A stretch of DNA of 64,000 bases, from the NCBI GenBank assembly GCA_949987565.1, contig OX465111.1:1-64000 (forward strand), in the 5' to 3' direction. The stretch's first letter is position 1. Every line of letters starts with the position of its first letter. The notes beneath the pieces were generated by a model, which did not search any database, had not been told where the DNA came from, and saw only the letters and a list, made by a program, of their open reading frames with translations. Source of the stretch: Luidia sarsii (taxonomy: Eukaryota; Echinodermata; Asteroidea; Paxillosida; Luidiidae). A program made the position numbers and the translations under genes. Positions 37,690 through 48,242 of this stretch are shown here, one piece after another.

Positions 37690-38428
37690 TGCACCCATTC
37701 TGAAAACGAATGAATTAAACAACCCAAACTTAGCAGATTAACAATTGTTCAATTTCTGTACCGTGAATTATTAAGTTGGCATTCTTCCAGCTTCAGATAA
37801 TTATTATCACTTAGGCCTATACATGTTCATCATAATGAAAATTAAAAAAAAAAAAATTAATAGTCATGTCTTTCCTTTATTTATTTATTTGACTTAAATT
37901 GAAAACGTTACATCCAATCTGAATAAGATCCTGAGATTTGCAACAATTGGTTGTTTATTAATCTGAATGAAAACGGGGGCGTGGTCCCTGGAGATATTCA
38001 GATGGTAAGAGATCTTCGCAAAACCAGAAGTCTTCCATTCCAATGTCGGTCCGGTCAAATTTTTCTTAGTAATTTTCCATTTGGGTTTTAACAGTTCCCA
38101 GTGATCAGTTTAATTTTTAAATAATTGCATTTGGACAGAATGATCATAATTCCAAGATCAGACAGTTTTCTTCAACTTATAGCTATAATATTCATCAAAA
38201 CAACCCATTAATTATGGCAGGACCATCACGTCTTTACACGTACACCTATTTTTCAACTCGACTTAGCGGATGACTATAGTGACGTAATGCTGTTGATTCC
38301 TTTGAATAGCCACCAGACAGGGTAATGTGGGTTACCAATTGTGTATAAAAGTTTATGAATTAATACAATAAATTATTGTCAAAGTGCCTCCAAAATCATC
38401 TCAGAATGAACTACTACTTTAAGCGCTT
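37690..38428. other. diverged relative of the segmental-duplication start; otherwise nothing
   Basis: Bases 37700-37850 weakly resemble the start of both segmental-duplication copies (AATTAAACAACCCAAA..GCAGATTAAC..ATTATTAAGTTGGC..CATCATAATGAAA). The remainder, to 38428, is AT-rich with no gene visible. Confidence 0.4.
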
Positions 38429-40274
38429 AAAATATTTAAAAACAAATAGATCAAATGACCCAAAAAAAGTGAAGATTAAAATATCAGTTTCAAATTTTTC
38501 AATTTCTTTATTGTGAATTAAGTTGGCTTTGTTAGAGCTTCAGTTATCACTTATACATCATAATGAAATCCTTTATACATTCAATAGCTCCCAGCTGTAT
38601 GATAAAGGGCGCCCTCTTTGACCTGGGAAAGGCGAAAAACAGATCAAACATCCAAAGCAAAAAAAATGATCTGAAAATTCCTTTCCGACCCTCCTGAGAG
38701 CGATCAAGCATTACAGCTCCAGGTCAAAGGGGTTTCTTACTACATCAACAGTACTGTTTACATAATGTCATGAATATTCATCAATATTACTTATAACTTA
38801 AAAATTTAATGAGCATTAAACAATCTCAACTTTTAATATTCTGTACAGAACAAATTGTGATATTTTATAATCATCATAGCTTAGAACAGCTGATGAGAGA
38901 AGATACTTCTTTTGGCCAATTGACTGATTTTATTAAATACATATAAGTACCACATTAATTAACACTAATTATTTAAATTCTATTACCATAATTACAACAA
39001 TACCATAGTTATTAACCATAAACAAGTTTCTCTGTGGTACACACATTTGTTTGATTGCTCAAAGTACTTCAGTTTTTCTTTTGCTTTTGAGATGATCATT
39101 TCAGAATATCATCCCATCAATCTAAGACCAAGCAGGCTTTGTTTCTTCTATGCATTGAGGATGACAGTGCAAGAGTGCAATTGGTGGGAGAGAGTAGAGA
39201 GAAAGAAGTAGGTGCAAAAAAAATGAAAGAGATAGGTCAATGATTGACCTGGCTGAGAGAAGATATGGGTGCAAAGATAGGAGAGAGAAGAAACAATGTC
39301 TGCGGTTGGAGAATGTAATTTGGATAAGTGTTGAAAACTAGTTTTCAAAAAACCACAGAGAAACTCTTCTATTTTTATTATACAATGAACTACTTGAATT
39401 AATTTTAATAAAACAATATTAATAAGGATAATCTAAAGTTATATCCAAGATCCAATCTAATTTTCAGGAAGTGGTTGTGGCTGCCGTCTAGTTGAAGTCC
39501 CTCTCCACTGCCTCTGATGAAAAGCTGACATCTGGCTGCACCTGGGTGTCCATAGGTTGTCCATTCTGAGACAAAAGAAAAGTATGAATAAATGTCTTAG
39601 TCATTGTATTCCTTAAAGATCAGAGTACAGGGATTCAGAGGAAAATTCTAAGGATGTGAGACTTACTATGTTGGGATGGATTTCTTAGTTTGAGTTTTGA
39701 TCAGCATTCGGGCAAAATGGCAAGTGGTTATGAGTGAAAAGTACCCATATATAGACACTACTGCTATGAAAAGAGAGGAAGTGCCAGATTTGGTGATTTA
39801 GTCCAGGTTTTAGTGTAAGATTTTTAAACCAACGAAAGATGTAAACATTCAGTTCAGAACCCACTACATACATGTAGGGCTAGTCAGAAAATTGACAAAA
39901 AAGTCCCAAAGTAGGATACATTTGGAGTCTCTGGAGCAGTACGGAATGAGTAGATGACAAGTCATTCCTACAAGGCACAAACTCACCTCAATATGACATT
40001 AGGAGCATCTTCAGTCACTGCAGTTTTCCTCAATCACAATTTCCACAAACCAGCCTCTTCCTGGGCCCTTCTCAGAATCCAGGCTGCACCACTGACTAGG
40101 AAGGAATTAAGACAAGGAATGACAGCATGGTAAATGCGAGGCAATCAAGGAGGTAGGGCATGACAACATTCTGAAATAAGAGGTACATTAGAACTTGAGA
40201 AACCGTTTTTGTCTGGGACCTACCTCTAGTGATCAGTATGATCTGCAATGGTGAGCTCCTTAAACATCTCAAGT
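38429..40274. repeat. segmental duplication, copy B (left flank of small 43-bp array)
   Basis: Paralogue of 15225-17433, lacking the insertion found at 16107-16470. On the minus strand it holds a possible exon: CTTAATTCCTTCCTAG acceptor near 40098, then TCAGTGGTGCAGCCTGGATT, ending at GTGAGT near 39985. The same splice-like arrangement exists in copy A and, more diverged, in the 1.08-kb tandem units at 42-44 kb. A third partial copy lies at about 49540-49755. Confidence 0.85.
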
Positions 40275-41452
40275 ATGGTTGCCATCGCAGGAGTTGACAG
40301 AAGGCAGCTTCATTTGGAAGGCTGCTGTCGCAGGAGTTGATAGACGGCAGCTTCGTTAGTAGGGTTGACATCTCAAAGGTTGACGGAAGGCGTTTTATTT
40401 GCAGGGTTGCTGATGAAGGAGTCAAAGGACGGCAGTTTCGTCTGCAGGGTTGCCGTCGCAGGAGTTGACGGACGGCTGTTTTATTTGCAGGGTGGTCCTC
40501 ACAGGAGTTGACGGACGGCAGTTTCGTTTGGAGGGTTGCCGTCGTAGTAGTTGACAGACGGCAGTTTCGTTTGCAGGGTGGACGTCGCAGGAGTTGACAG
40601 ATGGCAGTTTCGTTTGGAGGGTTGCCGTCGCAGGAGTTGACAGACGGCAGTTTCATTTGCAGGATGGCCGTCACAGGAGTTGACAGACGGCAGTTTCGTT
40701 TGCAGGGTGGACGTCGCAGGAGTTGACAGGTGGCAGTTTCATTTGGAGGGTTGCCGTCACAGGAGTTGACAGACGGCAGTTTCGTTTGCAGGGTGGACGT
40801 CGCAGGAGTTGACAGATGGCAGTTTCATTTGGAGGGTTGCCGTCGCAGGAGTTGACAGACGACAGTTTCGATTGCAGGGTGGCCATCGCAGGAGTTGACA
40901 GACGGCAGTTTCGTTTGGAGGGTTGCCGTCGCAGGAGTTGACGGACGGCAGTTTCGTATGGAGGATTGCCGTCGCAGGAGTTGACGGACGGCAGTTTCAT
41001 TTGGAGGGTGGCCATCGCAGGAGTTGACGGACGGCAGTTTCGTTTGGAGGGTTGACGTCGCAGAGGTTGACGGACGGCAGTTTCGTTTGGAGGGTTGCCG
41101 TCGCAGGAGTTGACAGACGGCAGTTTCGTTTGGAGGGTTGCCGTCGAAGGAGTTGACAGACGGCAGTTTCGTTTGGAGGGTTGCCGTTGCAGGAGTTGAC
41201 AGACGGCAGTTTCGTTTGTAGGGTGGCCATTGCAGGAGTTGACAGAAGGCAGTTTCGTTAGGAGGGTTGCCGTTGCAGGAGTTGACAGAAGGCAGTTTCG
41301 TTTGTAGGATGGCCGTCGCAGGAGTTGACGGATGGCAGTTTCGTTTGTAGGATGGCCGTCGCAGGAGTTGACAGACGGCAGTTTCGTTTGTAGGGTTGCC
41401 GTCGCAGGAGTTGACAGAAGGTAGTTTCGTTTGTAGGGTGGCTGTTGAAGGC
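40275..41452. repeat. small 43-bp minisatellite array, about 27 units
   Basis: The unit is GGGTTGCCGTCGCAGGAG, TTGACGGACGGCAGTTTCG, TTTGGA (43 bp). On the minus strand the consensus has no stop in any frame, so three overlapping frames stay open for hundreds of codons (40671-41522, 40825-41457, 40096-40674). All read the same 43-residue super-repeat (for example LLRRQPSKRNCRPSTPATAT) in different phase. The minus-strand frame at 41522 enters the array through an acceptor-like TTTATTTCAG (AG at 41478-41479), giving LLPAIIQWC before the repeats. The array could thus be exonic, but it is not proven. Confidence 0.9.
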
Positions 41453-44400
41453 ACCACTGGATAATGGCGGGTAAGAGCTGAAATAAAGGAAAAAAGAACA
41501 AAACATGCTCTTTAGGTTTCATTTATTAGATACAATTCTCAATAGCAAAAAAGCATTTTGGATTTAGAATTGCTTTAGAACTTGAGGGATTGTTAAGTCT
41601 ATTACACACCTCTAGTTAGTGTCATCTGCAATGTTGAGCTTCTTAAACTCCTCAAGGAGGTGCTATCAGCAATCCTGCAGAATGAGAAACACAAAAGAAA
41701 GAAAATCATTCAATACAATTTCATCAACTGACAAAACTCTGTGGGAACAATCTCTCTGACCAAGAATCAAAGTCAATATCAACAGCAATTGCCATAGCAA
41801 CAGCTTTTCATCTTATTTATTGTTTATCAGATGCAGACATTTTCTTCCTAAAATGTGTGGCTTTGACTTCATCCCTCCCTCCAAATAATCTTTCTTTATC
41901 CTTAGAACTTGAAATGATCGATGGGATGATGTTTGATACAAACCTCATTGATTTGAGGGATTGTTGAGTCTATTGCACACCTCTAGTTAGTCTCATCTGC
42001 AATGTTGAGCTTCTTAAACTCCTCAAGGAGGTGCTATCAGCAGTCCTGCAGAATGAGAAACAAAAAAGAAAGAAAATTATTCAATACAATTTCAAGAACT
42101 GATAAAACTCTTTGGGAACAATCTCTCTAACAAGAATTTGAAACTCAACAGCAACAGCAGTTGTCATAGCGACAGATTCTCATCTGATTCAATATTTATC
42201 AGATGCAGAAATTACTTCCTTAAATTTGTGGCTTTGACTTCAGCCCCCCATCCAAATAATAGTTTCTTTATCCTTAGAAGTTTAAATGATCGATAGGACT
42301 AATTATTGTTTGACACAAACCTAATGGATTTGCTGTGATGTACTCCTCAAAAACAGGGTCATCCTAGTCACCCCTCCTCCCTCCGTCCCTGCAGTATCTT
42401 CCAGGATGGAGGACAAGGCATCCTCTTGGCTGGTCACTCCATGGACTGCTCACATATCTGCAGAAAAAAGGGAAGAAAAAAGAAAAAACTTGCCCCCGAC
42501 AAAGCTGGGCATCATTAGTCCAACATTCAAATGCAAAACTAACTTCTACTCTACTCTAACACACCAACTCTCACACTCACACCATCCTACAGATCTTACC
42601 AAAATAAGGCCTGGCTAAAACTTCACATTACGCCTGATCTATACAATCTTACTTCTGTCCCAAGCATTGATCATCCTCTGCGATGGCTGTCTTCAGGAGC
42701 TTCCACTGGAATCTGAAGAAAATAGAAATCCTTGCTTTTAAGATTTCATTGATGATGTCAAATATTTTCAAAGTGTACCATAACAATATTAATCATGTTA
42801 AATTAGAACCATGGATACCAAAAGCTTTGTAATGAACTCACCAAAGACTCGTGGCATTTCTAGTCAGTCTCTTCTCTTCTTGGGCTCTGGTCAGAATCCT
42901 GTCGGCACCACTGGATAATGGCAGGTAAGAGCTGAAGTAAAAGAAAAAGAACAAAACTTGCTCTTCAGGTTTTATTGATTAGATACAATTCTCAATGGCA
43001 AAAAGCATTTTGAATAAGAATTGATTTACAACTTGAGGGATTGTTGAGTCTATTACACACCTCTATTTAGTCTCATCAGCAATGTTGAGCTTCTTAAACT
43101 CCTCAAGGAGGTGCTATCAGCAATCCTGCAGAATGAGAAACAAAAAAGAAAGAAAATTATTCAATACAATTTCAAGACCTGATAAAACTCTTTGGGAACA
43201 ATCTCTCTAACAAGAATCTGAAACCCAACAGCAATAGCAGTTGCCATAGCGACAGATTCTCATCTGATTCAATGTTTATCTGATGCAGAAACTTCTTCCT
43301 TAAATTTGTGGCTTTGACTTCAGCCCTCCATCCCAATCAACTTTCTTTATCCTTAGAACTTGAAATGATCGATGGGACTTAATGTTGTTTGATACAAACC
43401 TGATGGATTTGCTGTGATGTACTCCTCAAAAACAGGGTCATCCTAGTCACCCCTCCTCCCTCCGTCCCTGCAGTATCTTCCAGGATGGAGGACAAGGCAT
43501 CCTATTGGCTAGTCACTCCATGGACTGCTCACATATCTGCAGAAAAAAGGGAAGAAAAAAGAGAAAACTTGCCCCCGACAAAGCTGGGCATCATTAGTCC
43601 AACATACAAATGTAAAACAAACTTTTACTCTACTCTAGCACACCAACTCTCACACTCACACCATCCTACAGATCTTACCAAATAAGGCCTGGCTAAAACT
43701 TTACATTACGCCTGATCTATACAATCTTACTTCTGTCCCAAGCATTGAGCATCCTCTGCGATGGTCGTCTTCAGGAGCTTCCACTGGAATCTGAAGAAAA
43801 TAGAAATCCTTGCTTTTAAGATTTCATTGATGATGTCAAATATTTTCAAAGTGTACCATGACAATATTAATCATGTTAAATTAGAACCATGGATAGCAAA
43901 AGCTTTGTAATGAACTCACCGAAGAGTAGTGGCATTTTTTCATCGTTTTTTTTCTTCTTGGGCTCTGGTCAGAATCCTGTTGGCACCACTGGATAATGGC
44001 AGGTAAGAGCTGAAGTAAAGGAAAAAGAACAAAACTTGCTCTTCAGGTTTTATTGATTAGATACAATTCTCAATGGCAAAAAACATTTTAAATAAGAATT
44101 GCTTTACAACTTGAGGGATTGTTGAGTCTATTACACACCTCTAGTTAGTCTCATCTGCAATGTTGAGCTTCTTAAACTCCTCAAGGAGGTGCTATCAGCA
44201 ATCCTGCAGAATGAGAAACAAAAAATAAAGAAAATTATTCAATACAATTTCAAGAACTGATAAAACTCTTTGGGAACAATCTCTCTAACAAGAATCTGAA
44301 ACCCAACAGCAACAGCAGTTGCCATAGCGACAGATTCTCATCTGATTCAATGTTTATAAAGGCAGAAATTTCTTCTTTAAATTTGGGGCTTTGACTTCAG

Positions 44401-44840
44401 CCCCCCATCCAAATAATATTTTCTTTATCCTTAGAAGTTGAAATGAGCGATAGGACTAAATGATGTTTGACACAAACCTAATGGATTTGCTGTGTTGTAC
44501 TCCTAAAAAAACAGGGTCATCCTAGTCACCCCTCCTCCCTCCGTCCCTGCAGTATCTTCCATGGATGGAGGACAAGGCATCCTCTTAGCTGGTCACTCCA
44601 TGGACTGCTCACATATCTGCAGAAAAAAAGGAAGAAAAGAGAAACTGGCCCCAGACTAATCTGGGTTAGTCCTACATTCAAATGCAAAACAGAAATTCCA
44701 CTCAAGCTCACCAACATTCAAGCATCCCCAGTACCTTCCGTATCTTAAAGCACACCACCATTTACACTCACACCAATCTGAGATTGACTAATAAGTTCCA
44801 GCAAGAGCTGGGCATTCTACTCACCAAACACCTCAACAAG
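41453..44840 (-). repeat. tandem 1.08-kb units with exon-like pieces (three copies)
   Basis: Landmark CACCACTGGATAATGGC recurs at 41453, 42906 and 43984; the last two are 1078 bp apart. Copy 1 is longer because about 371 bp is duplicated within it (41630 against 42001). Each unit carries, on the minus strand, CTCATTCTGCAG (acceptor-like), a 65-bp conserved piece and AG|GTGTGT (donor-like); a piece with TTTTCTTCAG before ATTCCAGTGGAAGCTCC; and one with TTTTTTCTGCAG. In different frames they read LLEEFKKLNIADDTN-stop, or LRSLRSSTLQMTLTR without a stop. I cannot decide the frame or name a family. The conserved spacing and splice signals suggest decayed or multi-exon gene copies. Confidence 0.6.
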
Positions 44841-45045
44841 TGAGACTGAGAAATTGTCCTCTACAGTCCAACTAACTCAGCCTCATCTTCTTGTGTCTTT
44901 GAAATGACCTACTCTTTTTGTTTCACACAAATTTTAAAAGAATCAGTATATTTTAATTCCTTTTTATGAACCCTGACCTACATTTATTGAGTCTGAAAAC
45001 TAACATTTGTTTAATACAAGGAGTCTTACACTGCTTTGATAAGCA

Positions 45046-45745
45046 GGGTGTGTGTGTAGCCACGGCAGCTCAGAAATCTTCTGAGCAGTTCTTGTATGAG
45101 AAGTAATTGTTTATACAAGATCCTTGATGTATGGATGAGGCTGGAGATCCTTCCTTACACAGTGAAGCAAAAAATAACAAAAACAAATTTAATTGACAGT
45201 CACATTGACTGCACAACCATGGGGTTGGTTTACAGGATATTCTTTCATTTTGTAGATTATCATTTAGTTACTTTAAATTCACCATTTCTGCCATTTTTTA
45301 AAGTATTTTTTGCCAATGTAGGCACAGAATCATTTAAATCTTTTTCATTTAGGAGATCCATGCTTACAGTGAAGAAAAAAATCACAAACACAAATTTAAT
45401 TTGACAGTCGAGTTGACTGCACAACCACGGGGTTGGTTTACAGAATATTCTTTCATTTTGTAGATTATAATTTTTTGGTTACTTTGGTTTCACCATATCT
45501 GGCATTTGTGTTACTCATTTTTGGAAAAATGTAGACACAGAATCATTTAAACCTTTGTCATTTAGGAGATCCTTGCTTACACACAGTGAATAAAAACATC
45601 ACAAACACGTTAATTAGACAGTCACTTGACTGCACAACCACGGGGTTGGTTTACAAATCCTTTAAACTTCACTGGTCCAATCTTCTGATTCACTGCAGCT
45701 CAAAGCAAAAGCCATTGGCCTTAGAAAACAAATGGTTGAATGCTA
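45046..45745. repeat. three tandem repeats of about 210 bp
   Basis: Copies start near 45155, 45364 and 45572 with CTTACA(CA)CAGTGAA, and share GACAGTCA..TTGACTGCACAACCA(T/C)GGGGTTGG and CAGAATCATTTAAA. Two more copies lie at about 46463 and 46682, separated from these by a C-rich minisatellite. Short open frames across them carry no recognisable domain. Confidence 0.75.
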
Positions 45746-45746
45746 G

Positions 45747-46190
45747 CATCACACCCCTCCCCTTACCCATCACAACCCTCCCCTCACCCATCACACCCCT
45801 CCCCTCACCCATCACACCCCTCCCCTCACCCATCACACCCCTCCCCTCACCCATCACACCCCTCCCCTCACCCATCACACCCCTCCCCTCACCCATCACA
45901 CCCCTCCCCTCACCCATCACACCCCTCCCCTCACACATCACACCCCTCCCCTCACACATCACACCCCTCCCCTCACACATCACACCCCTCCCCTCACCCA
46001 TCACACCCCTCCCCTCACACATCACACCCCTCCCCTCACCCATCACACCCCTCCCCTCACCCATCACACCCCTCCCCTCACACATCACACCCCTCCCCTC
46101 ACCCATCACACCCCTCCCCTTACCCATCACACCCCTCCCCTCACCCATCACACCCCTCCCCTCACCCATTAGCCCCCCCCCCCCCCCCCC
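45747..46190. repeat. 21-bp C-rich minisatellite, about 20 units, plus C18 tract
   Basis: The unit is CACACCCCTCCCCTCACCCAT (21 bp), given here as the motif CCCCTCCCCTCACCCAT preceded by CACA; some units have CACAT for CCCAT. It ends in a run of 18 C (46173-46190). The long Pro/Ser frames on + and Gly/Glu frames on - come from the 21-bp period and are not credible proteins. The minus strand carries GGG, GGGG, GGGG in every unit. Confidence 0.9.
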
Positions 46191-46878
46191 GTATCCCCAT
46201 CACACTTGAGGAGTGCGGTAGAGGTACCCACAATACATGACCTAGTCTGAAAGCATCTTATATTGTAAGACTCATACAGACCGTGTTCAGAGAACCACTT
46301 GGTCAAGGATGGGGTCATCTGTGGTTTATATCTACCTCTACTACCCTAGAGGCATATGTATGCCACTCTGATGATTTACAGGAACAATTAATTGTTAGTC
46401 CTTTTGTTTTTGCTCAAGATGGGCACAGAATCATTTAAACTTTGTTTTATTTAGGAGATCCTTCCTTACACACGTAGTGAAGAAAAAATTACAACACAAA
46501 TCTAATTTGACAGTCACCTTGACTGCACAACCACGGGGTAATTTTTGTACAATATTCTTTCATTTTGAAGATTATCATTTGGTTACTTTGAATTAACCAT
46601 TTCTGGCATTTTTGTTACTAATTTTTGCCGAGGTAGGCACAGAATCATTTTACATTTTTTCATTCAGGAGATCCGATCCATGCTCACACGCGTAGTGAAG
46701 AAAAACATCACAAACACGAATTTAAATCCTTTAAACCTCACTGGTCTAATTCTCTGATTCACAGCAGCTCAAAGCAAAAGCCATTGGCCTTAGAAAACAA
46801 ATGGTTGAATGCTTGGGCTGCTGACCAGTCTTGTTGGACTCTGACCTGAGAGATGAGACTTAAATACAAGTTGTCTGC
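46191..46878. repeat. start of second copy of a roughly 1-kb tandem duplication
   Basis: CTTGAGGAGTGCGGTAGA occurs at 46206 and 47161 (955 bp apart), and GCCATTGGCCTTAGAAAAC at 45711 and 46780 (1069 bp apart). The block 45.5-46.4 kb is therefore duplicated as 46.5-47.35 kb, the offset differing because the two C-rich minisatellites have different lengths. No gene is seen. Confidence 0.7.
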
Positions 46879-47150
46879 CCCCATCACACCCCTCCCCCTC
46901 ACCCATACTCCCTCACCCATCACACCCCCCTCACCCATCACATCCCTCCCCCTCACCCCTCCCCCTCACCCATCACACCCCCCTCACCCATCCCCCCTCA
47001 CCCATCACACCCCCCTCACCCATCACATCCCTCCCCCTCACCCCTCCCCCTCACCCATCACACCCCCTCACCCATCACACCCCCCTCACCCATCACACCC
47101 CCCCCCTCACCCATCACACCCCCCCTCACCCATCACCACCCCCCATGTAT
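46879..47150. repeat. second C-rich minisatellite, irregular
   Basis: Paralogue of 45747-46190, with units of variable length built from CACCCCCCTCACCCATCA and CCCTCCCCCTCACC. Irregular unit length shows that this copy has diverged by slippage rather than been homogenised. The Pro-rich frame 46853-47206 is a repeat artefact. Confidence 0.85.
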
Positions 47151-47454
47151 CCCCATCACACTTGAGGAGTGCGGTAGAAGTACCAACAATACATGACCTA
47201 GTCTGAAAGTAAGACTCATACAGACCGTGTTCAGAGAACCACTTGGTCAAGGATGGGGTAATCTGCAGTTTCTATGTACTTATACTACCCCCAGAGGCAT
47301 ACTGGTATGTATGCCACTTTCTGATGATTTACAAAGAATCAATGTTACACAGTGTCGAATGGTCTTTGTTGTAGTTTACAATGCTCTTCAGCATTGCAAT
47401 ATTTTTCAATCTTCATTTTGAATCCTGAGAAGAAATGACGAGTCACTTCCATTC

Positions 47455-47870
47455 TTGGGCTCTGGTCAGAATCCTGTTGACACTACTGGATAATGACAAG
47501 TAAGAGCTGAAGTAAAGGAAAAAGAACAAAACTTGCTCTTCAGGTTTTATTTATTAGATACAATTATAAATGGCAAAAAAAAAACATTTTTAGATAATAA
47601 TTGCTTTACACCTTGAGGGATTGTTGAGTCTATTACACACCTCTATTAGTCTCATCTGCAATGTTGAGCTTCTTGAACTCCTGAAGAAGGTGCTATCAGC
47701 AATCCTGCAGAATGAGAAACAAAAAAGAAAGAAAATCATTCAATACAATTTCAAGAACTGACAAAACTCTCTGGGAAAAATGTCTCTAACAAGAATCTGA
47801 AACCAAACAGCAACAGCAGTTGCCATAGCAACATATTCTCATCTGATTCAATGTTTATAATTCTGTGACA
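47455..47870 (-). repeat. partial fourth copy of the 1.08-kb unit
   Basis: Contains CTCTGGTCAGAATCCTGTTG, CACTACTGGATAATG, then AGGGATTGTTGAGTC and GCTATCAGCAATCCTGCAG in the same order and spacing as 42.9-43.4 kb. It is separated from the other copies by the 45-47 kb duplications, so those inserted into, or grew between, members of the tandem family. Confidence 0.75.
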
Positions 47871-48242
47871 ATTCAACACGCTTTTGTAGTTGACCGTCAC
47901 AGATTGGAACGAAATTCGCTGTGCTGATTGGACTCCTTGAGAAACCCCAGAACCCAGAAATTGTATGTAAATCGGTCAAGTAGTTTTTGAGATACAGGTT
48001 AACAAATGTTTGACTAATTAGCATTTGAAAGCTCTTGAATTTGCCTTCATTTCAAAATATTAAACCAAATTTCTACAATGTACCACAAACAAATTACGTA
48101 AAGATATGACCTTTGACATTGATTTTTTAAAATGCGTAATTTTCATTTTTTTTTTCTTTTTTTCTTTCAATGCTGACAATGTAAGCATCATTCCCTGAAA
48201 GAATTGGGATAGGCACTTTTATGGTTTTGGAGTTATGATTTT

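Noticed and set aside
41258..41506. Membrane-like start (FFLYFSSY) before the 43-residue repeats as a signal peptide
   Set aside because: The hydrophobic stretch is the translated polypyrimidine tract of an acceptor-like site (CTTTATTTCAG), so it is more likely intron than signal peptide.
45586..47206. Pro/Ser/His-rich + frames and Gly/Glu-rich - frame in the C-rich minisatellites
   Set aside because: Direct translation of a 21-bp repeat (and its irregular copy). No conserved start and different lengths in the two paralogues.
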